Notes: a model not told the origin generated them from the letters alone. A stretch of DNA of 36,315 nt from an uncultured Eubacteriales bacterium (GCA_903919045.1 CAIXGU010000009.1:1-36315); one strand, 5' to 3'; positions 9,212-18,239 are shown, counted from the stretch's first letter. Made by a program: numbers and translations.

Positions 9212-9275
9212 CTTGTGTCGGGGGATGGGGCGCCCCGCCCGCTGCCAGACGAGCGGGGGCCCCGGGGGTGGCTTC

Positions 9276-9581
9276 TCAGGGGGCGAGGATCCGATCCTTC
9301 ATCTTCCGGTAGGTCTCGTCGTCGACTTCGCCCTTCGCGTAGCGCTCGTTCAGGATGCGCAGGGCGCTCTCGGCGCCGGGCGGCGGGGGCGGAGGCGGGG
9401 GCGCGCCGGCCCCCTGGGGACCGGGTCCCGGCTTCCTGGGCCGGAGGGCGCGGACGATCAGGACCACGGCCAGCGCGATCAGCGCCAGGACGAACAGGAC
9501 CTCGAGTCCGAATCTCACGTACATGATCCAGCCGAGGTTCCGCACCTCGCGGATTCCGTCCAGGTATCTCAGCATGAACAT
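9276..9581 (-). CDS. Small membrane protein with C-terminal SHOCT-like domain
   Basis: MFMLRYLDGIREVRNLGWIMYVRFGLEVLFVLALIALAVVLIVRAL...ALRILNERYAKGEVDDETYRKMKDRIL. Confidence 0.8.
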   Translation of the reverse strand: MFMLRYLDGIREVRNLGWIMYVRFGLEVLFVLALIALAVVLIVRALRPRKPGPGPQGAGAPPPPPPPPGAESALRILNERYAKGEVDDETYRKMKDRILAP

Positions 9582-9693
9582 CGGAGCGACCTTCTTTCCG
9601 TGGGGTCGGGATCCTTCCCGTGTCCTCCACGACCTGAGCATACCAGCGGATGGTGTCGGAAATCCGCAGGCCCTGTGAAGAAACGGTGAACGA

Positions 9694-9726
9694 ACGGGAG
9701 GGACGCGGAAACCGCGCCCCTCCCGT
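9694..9726 (-). terminator. Terminator downstream of serS
   Basis: Minus strand ACGGGAGGGGCGCGG-TTT-CCGCGTCCCTCCCGT (near-perfect stem) followed by TCGTTCACCGTTTCTTC. Confidence 0.7.
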
Positions 9727-9750
9727 GCCGTCGTGCGTCCGCGGCGCCGC

Positions 9751-11040
9751 TCAGCGCGGGCGCAGGCGCTCCTGGCCGCCCATCCACTTCCGCAGGACCT
9801 CGGGGATGACGACGCTGCCGTCGGCCTGCTGGAACTGCTCGACGATCGCCGGGAGGATCCGGCTCGTGGCGAGGCCGGACGCGTTGAGCGTATGCAGGAA
9901 TTCGGGCTTGCCCGTCTCCCTGCGGCGGAAGCGCAGGGATCCGCGGCGCGCCTGGTAGTCGCCGGCGTTGGAGGCCGAGCTGACCTCCTTGTAGTCATCC
10001 ATAGACGGAATCCAGACCTCGATGTCGTAGGTCTTGCGCATCGCGTCGCTGCAGTCGCCGGCGGCGAGCTTGCTGACGCGGTGGTGCAGCCCGAGCCCCT
10101 GCATCAGGCGCTCGGCCTTGCCGACGAGCTCCTCGAGGGCGGCGTCGGAGTCCTCGGGGCGCGTGTACTGGAACATCTCGATCTTGTTGAACTGGTGCCC
10201 GCGGACCATCCCGCGCTCCTCGGCGCGGTAGCTCCCGGCCTCCTTGCGGTAGCAGGGCGTGTACGCGAAGTACCGGAGGGGCAGCAAAATCTCGTCGAGG
10301 ATCTCGTCGCGGTGCAGGTTCACGAGCGCGGTCTCGGCGGTCGGGAGGATGAACCGGAGCGCGCCGCCCTCGGCGTCCTCGCCGCGCAGCTGGAACACGT
10401 CGTCCTTGAACTTCGGGAACTGGCCGGCCGTGTAGCCGCAGGCCTCGGTGAGGATGTGCGGCGGCAGCAGGAACTCGTATCCGTCCTTCAGGTGCTCCTC
10501 CATGAAGTAGCTGAGGAGCGCCCACTCGATGCGGGCGCCGTCGCCCCGGTAGATCCAGAAGCCGCTGCCGCCGAGCTTGGCCCCGCGGGCGTAGTCGATG
10601 ATCCCGAGGGACTCGACGAGATCGACGTGGTGCTTCGGAGCGAACCCGAACGCGGGCTTCTCCCCCCAGCTCCGGACCACGCGGTTGTTCTCCTTGCCGC
10701 CGGCGACGACGTCGTCCGCGGGCAGGTTCGGCAGCCGGTCGAGGAAGTCCTTCTGCTCGGTGTCCATCCGCGCGACCGCGGCGTCCTTCTCGGCGATTCC
10801 GTCGGACAGGCGCTTCATCGCCGCCAGGGTCTCCGTCACGTCCTGCCCGGCCTTCTTCCGCTTCGGGATCTCCGCGGAGACGCGGTTCTTCTCCGCCTTG
10901 AGGCTCTCGACCTCGAAGATCGCCTCGCGGCGGAGGCGGTCCTTCTCGAGGAACGGGCCGAAGTCGACGGCGTGCCCCTTGCGGGCGAGCGCCTCCGTGA
11001 CATAGGCGGTCTGCGTGCGGATCAGCTGGAGGTCGAGCAT
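9751..11040 (-). CDS. serS: Seryl-tRNA synthetase
   Basis: MLDLQLIRTQTAYVTEALARKGHAVDF...; class II motifs YFAYTPCYRKEAGSYRAEERGMVRGHQFNKIEMFQYTRPE and ...LNASGLATSRILPAIVEQFQQADGSVVIPEVL. Confidence 0.97.
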   Translation of the reverse strand: MLDLQLIRTQTAYVTEALARKGHAVDFGPFLEKDRLRREAIFEVESLKAEKNRVSAEIPKRKKAGQDVTETLAAMKRLSDGIAEKDAAVARMDTEQKDFLDRLPNLPADDVVAGGKENNRVVRSWGEKPAFGFAPKHHVDLVESLGIIDYARGAKLGGSGFWIYRGDGARIEWALLSYFMEEHLKDGYEFLLPPHILTEACGYTAGQFPKFKDDVFQLRGEDAEGGALRFILPTAETALVNLHRDEILDEILLPLRYFAYTPCYRKEAGSYRAEERGMVRGHQFNKIEMFQYTRPEDSDAALEELVGKAERLMQGLGLHHRVSKLAAGDCSDAMRKTYDIEVWIPSMDDYKEVSSASNAGDYQARRGSLRFRRRETGKPEFLHTLNASGLATSRILPAIVEQFQQADGSVVIPEVLRKWMGGQERLRPR

Positions 11041-11114
11041 GCGGGTCTCCTTCCTCGTTCGAGGCGCGGCGGCGGGACGACGGTCGGGACGGGCCGGGCG
11101 GCGGTCGGGCGGGG

Positions 11115-11903
11115 TCAGCCGAGCGGCAGGGCCAGGAGCCCGGCGAACCAGCCGGCGACGGCCTGCACGACGGCCTGCAGGATCAGGACGAGGACGCCCG
11201 CGCCGGCCGTGCGTCCGTCGCGCGGGCTCTCGGAGACGGCCCGGCAGGCGAAGAGCGCGAGGAGGACCGCGGCGTAGCGGAGCGGTTCGGCGACCACGTA
11301 GCCGTAATAGTTCAGGACCATCGCGGCGGTCCCGATGGGATTCAGCAGCTGCAGGGCGACTGCGACCGGAATGTAGACCGTGAGCGCGACGGCGTAGGGA
11401 ATCGAGGCGGCGCCGTAGGCGGCGAGCGCGCGACCGGACGACGAGGGACGGCCGGAGGGGCCCTTCCGGGCGACCGCCGCGAAGACCGGCACGGCGACGA
11501 AGAAGGCGAGCAGGGTCGGCACCGGGGCGAGCGCGCCGCGGGCGAGCGCCGGCAGAATGGCCTGGATGCCCTGGTTGTCCCGGAACATCGCGGTCAGGTC
11601 GGCGAGGAACGAGGACAGGAACATCGCGAGGACGATCCACAGGAGCGCGAGCCAGGCGTAGCGCAGCTTCCGGTCGACCCAGACGTCGCGCAGCGCGGCC
11701 GCGGGATCGGACAGGAAGTCCTTCGCGAAGGACGTGCGCGGGGCGGCGGGAGCGGCAGCGGGGGCTTCGGCGGCGGTCGGGGCGGCGGCCGCAGGGGACG
11801 CGGGGGCTTCCGGCGCGGAGGGCGCCGGGGCGGCGGCCTTCGCGCAATCGTCGCAGAGGGGACCCGGATCGGCCGGCTTTCCGCAGTTCGAGCAGAACGG
11901 CAT
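11115..11903 (-). CDS. Zinc-ribbon multi-pass membrane protein (YIP1-like)
   Basis: MPFCSNCGKPADPGPLCDDCAKAA zinc ribbon, Ala/Pro linker, several TM helices. Confidence 0.7.
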   Translation of the reverse strand: MPFCSNCGKPADPGPLCDDCAKAAAPAPSAPEAPASPAAAAPTAAEAPAAAPAAPRTSFAKDFLSDPAAALRDVWVDRKLRYAWLALLWIVLAMFLSSFLADLTAMFRDNQGIQAILPALARGALAPVPTLLAFFVAVPVFAAVARKGPSGRPSSSGRALAAYGAASIPYAVALTVYIPVAVALQLLNPIGTAAMVLNYYGYVVAEPLRYAAVLLALFACRAVSESPRDGRTAGAGVLVLILQAVVQAVAGWFAGLLALPLG

Positions 11904-11970
11904 GGCGTTCGCCTCCTTCAGCGACCGAGGCGGGCGCGGAGCGGCCGTCCCGTCGGTCGAACCCAGTATA

Positions 11971-13125
11971 TCACGGCCCCTGCCGGCCCTCGGCGAGGAA
12001 GACATCGGGGTTCAGGCCGTCGAGGCCCGGCGCGACGAAGCGCCCGTCCTTCCGGATCATCCTGCCGTCGAAGAGGATCTCGCCGCCGCCGTGCTCGGGG
12101 CGCTGGATGCAGACGAGGTCCCAATGGATGCTCGAGCGGTTGCCGTTGAAGGCGCGCTCGTAGGCGGCGCCGGGCGTGAGGTGGAACGAGCCGGCGATCT
12201 TCTCGTCGAACAGCGTGCTGCCGAACGGCTCCAGGATGAGCGGGTTCGTGCCGAACGAGAACTCGCCGACGTACCGCGCGCCCTCGTCGGCGTCGAGGAT
12301 GCGGCGGAACGTCTCGGCGTCGCCGGTGCACGACGCGTCGACGATGCGGCCCTTCTCGAACCGGAACTCCACGTCGGAGAAATCGCGGCCCCAGTAGTTC
12401 GACGGCACGTTGTAGGCGACCGTGCCCTCGACGGAATCGCGCACGGGCGCGGTATAGACCTCGCCGTCCGGCAGGTTCCGCAGGCCGTGGCTGCAGACGA
12501 CGGGGATGCCCTTCACCGAGAACGACAGGTCGGTCCCGGGTCCGCGCACCTCGACGCGGTCGGCGGCCTCGAGGTAGGCGGCGAGCTTCTTCTCGGCCTC
12601 GTGGAGCCGCGCGTAGTCGATCGTGCAGACGTCCATCGCGTAATCGAAGAAGCGGTCGAAGCTCATCCCGGCCTTCTGCGCCTGGCCGCGCGTCGGCCAG
12701 TAGAAGAGCAGCCAGCGCCGCGCGTTGATGATGATGTCCTGCACCTCGCGCATCCCCGCGGCCAGCATCCGCGTCTTCGCGGGGTCGACGTCGGCGAGCT
12801 CGCGGTCGTTCTCGGGCGCCCGGATGGCCAGGTTCGCGGAGAGGTCCTCCCAGCGGCGCTTCTCCCAGGCCGCGCTCGCGGCGAGGAACGCTTCCGACTT
12901 CCCGCCGTCCTGCGGGTCGAGACGGTCGGCCGCAAGACGCCGGAGCTCCTCGTCCTCGAGCTTCACCGAGGCGAACGCCCCGATCCGAGCGGCCTCCTCG
13001 AGCAGCGCCTTCACGAGCGGCTTCGCCGCGGCCGCGGCGTCGATCTGGAAATAGGCGCCCGGCTTCACGTCGAGGGAATGGGTCAGCATCAGGCGGGCGA
13101 GGCGGTCCAGTCGTGCGTCCTTCAT
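11971..13125 (-). CDS. M29-family aminopeptidase
   Basis: MKDARLDRLARLMLTHSLDVKPGAYFQIDAAAAAKPLVKALLEEAARIGAFASVKL... GTDLSFSVKGIPVVCSHGLRNLPDGEVYTAPVRDSVEGTVAYN... GAAYERAFNGNRSSIHWDLVCIQRP; M29 signature layout. Confidence 0.92.
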   Translation of the reverse strand: MKDARLDRLARLMLTHSLDVKPGAYFQIDAAAAAKPLVKALLEEAARIGAFASVKLEDEELRRLAADRLDPQDGGKSEAFLAASAAWEKRRWEDLSANLAIRAPENDRELADVDPAKTRMLAAGMREVQDIIINARRWLLFYWPTRGQAQKAGMSFDRFFDYAMDVCTIDYARLHEAEKKLAAYLEAADRVEVRGPGTDLSFSVKGIPVVCSHGLRNLPDGEVYTAPVRDSVEGTVAYNVPSNYWGRDFSDVEFRFEKGRIVDASCTGDAETFRRILDADEGARYVGEFSFGTNPLILEPFGSTLFDEKIAGSFHLTPGAAYERAFNGNRSSIHWDLVCIQRPEHGGGEILFDGRMIRKDGRFVAPGLDGLNPDVFLAEGRQGP

Positions 13126-15590
13126 GTCGTTCCTTCCTCCTTGGCGGGGGTTCCCATGACCCAGGTCCCGGTCTCCGCGAAGCCGATGCGGCGGTAGATC
13201 GCACCGGCGGCCGGGTTGTCGTAGAACAGGCACAGGCGCTTGCGACCGCCCGAGAGCACGTCGCGGCACAGGCCCGCGACCAGGTGCGTGGCGAGGCCCT
13301 GCCGTCGGAAGGCGGGGTCGGTCGCGACGCCGACGACCATGGCGGATTCCGTGTTCTCGGCGGTGGTCGCGGCGGCGGCCACGATGCGCCCTTCGCGGCG
13401 GACGAAGCAATAGCGGCCCTTCTCCTCGGAGATCGTGCGGGCCATCGACGCGCGCTCGGCGTCGCGCCGGTTCCGCGTGCCGAACTCGTCGATGCGGCAG
13501 TACAGGTCGACGAGCTCCTCCACGTCCTCCAGCGTGGCGCGCGCCACGTCGTCGGCGACGTGCGGCCCGCCCGGGTCGCGCACCGCCTCGAGGCGCGACA
13601 GGAAGGTCTCGCGGAAGCGGAAGCCCGTCGGCAGGCCCGGCTTGAGGCGCTCGATCACCTCGCGCTTCCCCGAGACGGAGTTCTCCGGCTGCTTGCGGAT
13701 CGTCCGCAGCAGCGGCTCCGGATCGAAGTCGGCGTACCGGCTGTAGGGGATGAAGTGGTCGTTGTAGCGGAGCAGGACGGAATCGACGCGGCCGTCGCGC
13801 TCGTACGCGAAGAGGTCCTGGAACGGCCGGTCGAAGCCGTACCCCTCGAGGTCCCCGAGGAGGAAGAGATTGACGTCGGGCTCGTCCGAGAGGTAGTCCA
13901 CGAGCCAGCCGCGGTCGGCCTCCCCGAGTCGCCGCAGGTCGTGCGCGCGGAAGAAGGCCTCGGCGGCGTCGACGGCGTCGCGCACCCGGAAGAGGCGCGC
14001 GTCCGCGAGGCCGACCTTCCCGTGCGCGACCCGGTCCGTCGCGTCGAAGGCGGCGACGGCTTCCGGAAAATCGTCGCTGTCCATCTTCATCTCCGGGAAC
14101 ACCGCCCAGCGGTGGCCTCCTTCGACCTCCGGATCGAGGACCGGGCCGCCCTGTTCGGTCCAGCCGCGGCATCCGGAGCGGGTCTCGGCGTAGTGGATCT
14201 CCGTGCAGCGGTCATAGCCGACGCCGAGGAGCAGGCAACGGGCGTCCTCGTGGTAGAGGGCGGCGCAGGGCGTCCCTTCGCCGAACCCGAACGCCAGCGG
14301 CTGGTCGAAGACGAGGCGGTCCGCCCTCGGCCCGAGCGCCGCGAACGAGACGTGGGGGTGGTTGCCGCGCCGGATCCCGGGCCAGGTGCGGAAGGCCTCC
14401 GCGACGGCGCCGATCCCGCGCGTGGGCGTGACCGCGGGGTCGTAGCCCGGCATTTCGCGGCGGATCTCGTCCCACCATGCGCGCGGGACCGGCGGGTGCC
14501 GCCAGTGAGAGGGCTCGGTGGCGCCGCCGGTCTGCGAGGGCATGACGAGCGTGCCCTCCAGCCCGACGGCCGCGAGCAGCCCCTGGACGACGGCCTGGGC
14601 GCCGCCGCAGACCCAGCCCATCCGGCTCATCGCGACGTGCGCGACGACCGTGTCGCCCCGCCGGATCCCGAGCCGTGCGAGGTCGTCGGCGATCCGGCGC
14701 GCCGTGACGAGCGCACCGCGCGCGACGGCGTCGCCTTCGTTCCCGGACTTCTCCGGCGTCGTCGCGAGGCCCGGTCCCTGCAGGCCGCCCTCGGCGGGCG
14801 CGAGCGCCTTCTCGTACCAGCGCGCGAACAGGCGGTCGCGGCGGTAGCCGGCGGCGCGGTAGAGTGCGGACGCGGCGCGGTTCGCGGTCGCGACGGTCAG
14901 CGTGAGCGAGCGGGCGCCGCGGCTCCGGGCGATCCCTTCGGCGGCGGCGAGCGCCGCGCGGCCGAGGCCCTTCCCGCGGAAGTCCGGAAGGAGTCCGATC
15001 GCGTCGAGATGCGCCTCCGAACCGGGCGGAAGGACGGAGGCGGGCGGGAACGCGAGCAGGCACACGCCGGCCGTCCGGCCGCCCGTTCGAAGCAGGAAGG
15101 CCGTCCGCCCGCCTTCGCTCCGCCATTCCCGGGCCTCCTCGAGCGGCATCGCCCCGGCGTTCGGGGTCTCGGCGAAGGCGAGGTCGTGCACGCGCACGAA
15201 CTCCGCTTCGTCGGCTTCGGACAGCGGCTCCAGGACCAGCGCGGCCTCGGCGGGCGCAGCTGGGGACGCGGCGTCGCAGGGCGCTGCGCCCTCCCCTGCC
15301 TCGCCCGCTTCCGGCAGCTCCTTGCGCAGGAACTCCATGTCGTACGCGAAGCTCCAGCCGGCCGGAGTCTCCGAAGGCGGCAGGAGGTGCTCGCCGACGG
15401 CCCGGAAGCCGGCCTTGAGGACGCGGGCGCCCGCCGCTCGGGCCGCTTCCTCGCCCAGCGCGAGAAGCGCGGCGGTCTCCTCCGGCTTCCCGGAGAGCGC
15501 GGCCAGGTAGGCGATCCCGGTGCGCGCGACTTCCGCGAGGATCAGGGTCGCCGACCCGCCGGTCGGCAGCGCGAGGGTCCGTGGGTTCAT
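13122..15590 (-). CDS. Three-domain acetyltransferase fusion: GNAT - AAC(3)-type antibiotic N-acetyltransferase - GNAT (822 aa)
   Basis: One uninterrupted frame. N-terminal GNAT motif A LLPDFRGKGLGRAAL; middle AAC(3) motifs HVAMSRMGWVCGGAQAVVQGLLAAVGLEGTLVMPSQ, RGNHPHVSFAALGP, LLLGVGYDRCTEIHYAE; C-terminal GNAT VNLFLLGDLEGYGFD...VATDPAFRRQGLATHLV. Confidence 0.88.
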   Translation of the reverse strand: MNPRTLALPTGGSATLILAEVARTGIAYLAALSGKPEETAALLALGEEAARAAGARVLKAGFRAVGEHLLPPSETPAGWSFAYDMEFLRKELPEAGEAGEGAAPCDAASPAAPAEAALVLEPLSEADEAEFVRVHDLAFAETPNAGAMPLEEAREWRSEGGRTAFLLRTGGRTAGVCLLAFPPASVLPPGSEAHLDAIGLLPDFRGKGLGRAALAAAEGIARSRGARSLTLTVATANRAASALYRAAGYRRDRLFARWYEKALAPAEGGLQGPGLATTPEKSGNEGDAVARGALVTARRIADDLARLGIRRGDTVVAHVAMSRMGWVCGGAQAVVQGLLAAVGLEGTLVMPSQTGGATEPSHWRHPPVPRAWWDEIRREMPGYDPAVTPTRGIGAVAEAFRTWPGIRRGNHPHVSFAALGPRADRLVFDQPLAFGFGEGTPCAALYHEDARCLLLGVGYDRCTEIHYAETRSGCRGWTEQGGPVLDPEVEGGHRWAVFPEMKMDSDDFPEAVAAFDATDRVAHGKVGLADARLFRVRDAVDAAEAFFRAHDLRRLGEADRGWLVDYLSDEPDVNLFLLGDLEGYGFDRPFQDLFAYERDGRVDSVLLRYNDHFIPYSRYADFDPEPLLRTIRKQPENSVSGKREVIERLKPGLPTGFRFRETFLSRLEAVRDPGGPHVADDVARATLEDVEELVDLYCRIDEFGTRNRRDAERASMARTISEEKGRYCFVRREGRIVAAAATTAENTESAMVVGVATDPAFRRQGLATHLVAGLCRDVLSGGRKRLCLFYDNPAAGAIYRRIGFAETGTWVMGTPAKEEGTT

Positions 15591-16627
15591 GGGGCGGCTC
15601 CTTCCTGGAGGCCTTCCTCGAACGCGTCGAGGAAGGCCGCGGGGTGCGATTGCATCGGGAGGTGTCCCGCGCCCGCGATGCGGTGCAGCGGGACGCCGAA
15701 CGTCTCCGCCAGGGACTCTCCGCTGGAGATCGGGATCCAGGCGTCCTCCGTGCCCCAGATCAGGGCGACGCGGACTCCGGTCGCGCGGAGGCGCTCTTCG
15801 AGGTCGGGCGGGACGCCGCCCGCGCCGCTCCGCGCGATCGCGAGCAGGGCGCGCGCCGTGCCGGGCACCCGCAGCGGCGCCGCGTAGGACGCGAGCTCCT
15901 CGTCCGTGGGCGCGCGGCCCATCGCGGAAGCCAGCATCCCGCGCACGCTCCCGGGGAAGCGCAGCAGCAGGTCGAGGACGTCCGCTGCGGCGCGGCCGGC
16001 CGGCGGGAACGACAGCGCGGTACCCAAGCCGCCCTGTGCGCCGGGCTTCCCGGACTCCGCCGCGTGCACCGCGCCGTCGACGAGCACGACGCGCTCGATC
16101 CGCTCCGCCTCCTGCAGGGCCATCCGCGAGACGATCGTCCCGCCCATCGAGTGCCCGGCGAGGATCCACGGGCCGTCGAAGACCGCTTGTTGGGCCGCGA
16201 GGATCTCCGTCAGGCGCCAGAGCGTCGCCGCGTTGCGGGCGTGCGAGTAGGTCGCCGCGTCGATCCGCTTGTCGCTGTACCCGAAGCCGGGCACGTCGGC
16301 CGCCGCGACGGCGAAGCCCGCCTCCGCGAGGGCCGGGGCGACGGCGTCCCAGTTCGCGCCGGACCCGCCGAAGCCGTGCACCAGCAGGATGCGTCCGCGG
16401 AGGGCCATCGAATAAAGCGTGCCGTCCGGCCCGCGGGTCTCCGGGAGATAGGTGCGCACGTAGACCGCTGTCCCGTCGACGTCGACGAGGCGCCCCCCGT
16501 CCGCCAGCGCGCCCGCCTTCTCCGGCGTGTACGCGGAGAGCGGGTACGCGTACGGCAGGACGAGCAGCGCGGCGAGCACGCCCGCGACCCAGGCGAGGAT
16601 CCGCAGCCCCTTTCCCTTCCGCTTCAT
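15587..16627 (-). CDS. Alpha/beta hydrolase with N-terminal membrane anchor
   Basis: RILLVHGFGGSGANWDAVAPAL...WILAGHSMGGTIVSRMALQ (nucleophile elbow GHSMG) ... GAGHLPMQSHP. Confidence 0.92.
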   Translation of the reverse strand: MKRKGKGLRILAWVAGVLAALLVLPYAYPLSAYTPEKAGALADGGRLVDVDGTAVYVRTYLPETRGPDGTLYSMALRGRILLVHGFGGSGANWDAVAPALAEAGFAVAAADVPGFGYSDKRIDAATYSHARNAATLWRLTEILAAQQAVFDGPWILAGHSMGGTIVSRMALQEAERIERVVLVDGAVHAAESGKPGAQGGLGTALSFPPAGRAAADVLDLLLRFPGSVRGMLASAMGRAPTDEELASYAAPLRVPGTARALLAIARSGAGGVPPDLEERLRATGVRVALIWGTEDAWIPISSGESLAETFGVPLHRIAGAGHLPMQSHPAAFLDAFEEGLQEGAAP

Positions 16628-17325
16628 CCGGTCCTCCCTCCCCCGCGCAGCCGCGCGGCGTCCAGGATGCGGACGCTCGAGCGGTGGAACGCGATCAGCC
16701 CCTCGTCGCGCATGCGGCCGAGCTCGCGGGACATCGACGGCCGCGACACGTGCAGGTAGTCGGCGAGCGCGTCGCGGTTCATCGGCAGGTCGAACGTGGC
16801 GCGCCCGGCCCGCCGCTGGGCCTCGAGCAGGTACGCCGCGAGCTTCTCGCGCATGCCGCGGAGCAGCAGGTACTCGACCTTGCGGTTCAGGCCCAGCGCC
16901 TTCTCGGACACGATGCGCAGGAAGTTCGCGGTCATCTCCCGGTGCTGCGCGAGGCACGGCTGGGCGCAGGGCTCGACCACGAACCGCGTCGGCAGCAGGA
17001 TGACCTGCGCGTCGGACGTCGCCTCGACGGTCGCGGGCCATTCCGCCCCTCCGGCGAATGCGGACATCTCGCCGAACAGATCGCCGGGCGAAAGGACGCC
17101 GAGCACGGAGCGCGCGCCGGACGAGCTGGTCCGCACGACCTGCGCGGCGCCCTCGATCAGCACGCCGACCCCGTCCTGCGGCTCGCCCCCGACGCACAGC
17201 GTCCCGCCCCGGCGCGCAGCGAGGGTCCGCGGGCGGGCGCACGCGAGCAGCGCATCGACCGACGCGGGGGCGAGGCCCTCGAAGAGCGGGCAGCGGTAGA
17301 GGGCTTCGGGGTAGGTCCGGCGCAC
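16624..17325 (-). CDS. Crp/Fnr family transcriptional regulator (GTG start)
   Basis: cNMP-binding fold GVLSPGDLFGEMSAFAGG; C-terminal HTH NRDALADYLHVSRPSMSRELGRMRDEGLIAF; SD AGGAGGAG upstream of GTG. Confidence 0.93.
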   Translation of the reverse strand: MRRTYPEALYRCPLFEGLAPASVDALLACARPRTLAARRGGTLCVGGEPQDGVGVLIEGAAQVVRTSSSGARSVLGVLSPGDLFGEMSAFAGGAEWPATVEATSDAQVILLPTRFVVEPCAQPCLAQHREMTANFLRIVSEKALGLNRKVEYLLLRGMREKLAAYLLEAQRRAGRATFDLPMNRDALADYLHVSRPSMSRELGRMRDEGLIAFHRSSVRILDAARLRGGGRTG

Positions 17326-17354
17326 GGAAGCTCCTCCTGGCGGCAGCGGGTGTT

Positions 17355-17370
17355 CGTAGCCGGGGCTACG
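17355..17370. promoter_or_regulatory. Candidate Crp/Fnr operator palindrome
   Basis: CGTAGC-CGGG-GCTACG perfect 6-4-6 inverted repeat in the divergent crp / ferredoxin intergenic region. Confidence 0.65.
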
Positions 17371-17384
17371 TACTGGATGGCCCG

Positions 17385-17413
17385 ATTGTAGTACACTCGG
17401 CGGCGGAAGACAA
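17385..17413 (-). promoter_or_regulatory. Predicted promoter of the Crp/Fnr operon
   Basis: Minus strand TTGTCT (17408-17413) - 17 bp - TACAAT (17385-17390). Confidence 0.55.
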
Positions 17414-17423
17414 GGAGACCCCC

Positions 17424-18239
17424 ATGAAGCGCAACATCATCACCATCGACGAGGACAAGTGCAACGGCTGCGGCGTCTGCATCACGGCCTGCCATGAAGG
17501 CGCGCTCGCGCTCATCGACGGCAAGGCGCGCCTGGTCTCGGAATCCTACTGCGACGGCCTCGGCGCCTGCCTGCCGGAGTGCCCCGCGGGTGCGATCGGG
17601 ATCGTGGAGCGCGAAGCCGACGACTTCGACGAGGAGGCCGTGAAGAAGCACCTCGCGAAGGACGGCGGAGCGGACGGGAAGCCGGGCCATCCCGGTCACG
17701 GCGGCCACGGGCATCACGGCCACCACGGTCACCATGCCGACCGCGGCCTGCGCGGCGCGATCCTCGAGGACCTGCCCTGCGGCTGCCCCGGATCCCAGGC
17801 GAAGACGCTCTCCCGCGCCGCCGCGTCACCCGCCCACGCCCCCGCTGCGCCCGCGGCGGCCGCCGAAGCGCCGGTCTCGCAGCTGCAGCAGTGGCCCGTG
17901 CAGATCAAGCTCGTCCCGCCGACCGCCCCCTACCTGCGCCGCGCGCACCTGCTCATCGCCGCGGACTGCGTGGCCTACGCCCGCGCCAGCATCCACGAGG
18001 AGTTCATCAAGGGCCGCATCACCCTGATCGGCTGTCCGAAGCTCGACGAGGGCGACTACTCCGACAAGCTCGCCGCGATCCTGTCGGCGAACGACGTGAA
18101 GAGCGTCACGGTCCTGCGGATGGAGGTCCCGTGCTGCGGCGGCATCGTCCAGGCGGTGAAGTCGGCGATGCAGAAGAGCGGCACGCTGGTACCGTGGAGC
18201 GTGGTGACCGTCGGGACCGACGGGAGTATACTGGACTAG
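17424..18239 (+). CDS. 4Fe-4S ferredoxin-type protein with His-rich linker and C-terminal domain
   Basis: DEDKCNGCGVCITACHEGALALIDGKARLVSESYCDGLGACLPECPAGAI; linker KPGHPGHGGHGHHGHHGHHADRG; C-terminal ADCVAYARASIHEEFIKGRITLIGCPKLDEGDYSDKLAAIL. Confidence 0.92.
   Translation: MKRNIITIDEDKCNGCGVCITACHEGALALIDGKARLVSESYCDGLGACLPECPAGAIGIVEREADDFDEEAVKKHLAKDGGADGKPGHPGHGGHGHHGHHGHHADRGLRGAILEDLPCGCPGSQAKTLSRAAASPAHAPAAPAAAAEAPVSQLQQWPVQIKLVPPTAPYLRRAHLLIAADCVAYARASIHEEFIKGRITLIGCPKLDEGDYSDKLAAILSANDVKSVTVLRMEVPCCGGIVQAVKSAMQKSGTLVPWSVVTVGTDGSILD

Noticed and set aside
11041-11114. Possible T-box upstream of serS
   Set aside because: Only 74 nt separate serS from the upstream gene and I see no T-box-like antiterminator; too short.
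13113-15887. 924-aa plus-strand ORF opposite the GNAT-AAC(3)-GNAT gene
   Set aside because: Shadow ORF; no family motifs, and the minus-strand frame has three sets of conserved motifs.
15591-16169. N-terminal extension of the fusion ORF in the track (start at 16169)
   Set aside because: Translation is Arg/Ala-rich and out of frame with the alpha/beta hydrolase that occupies the same DNA; true start is ATG at 15590 in a 4-bp overlap.
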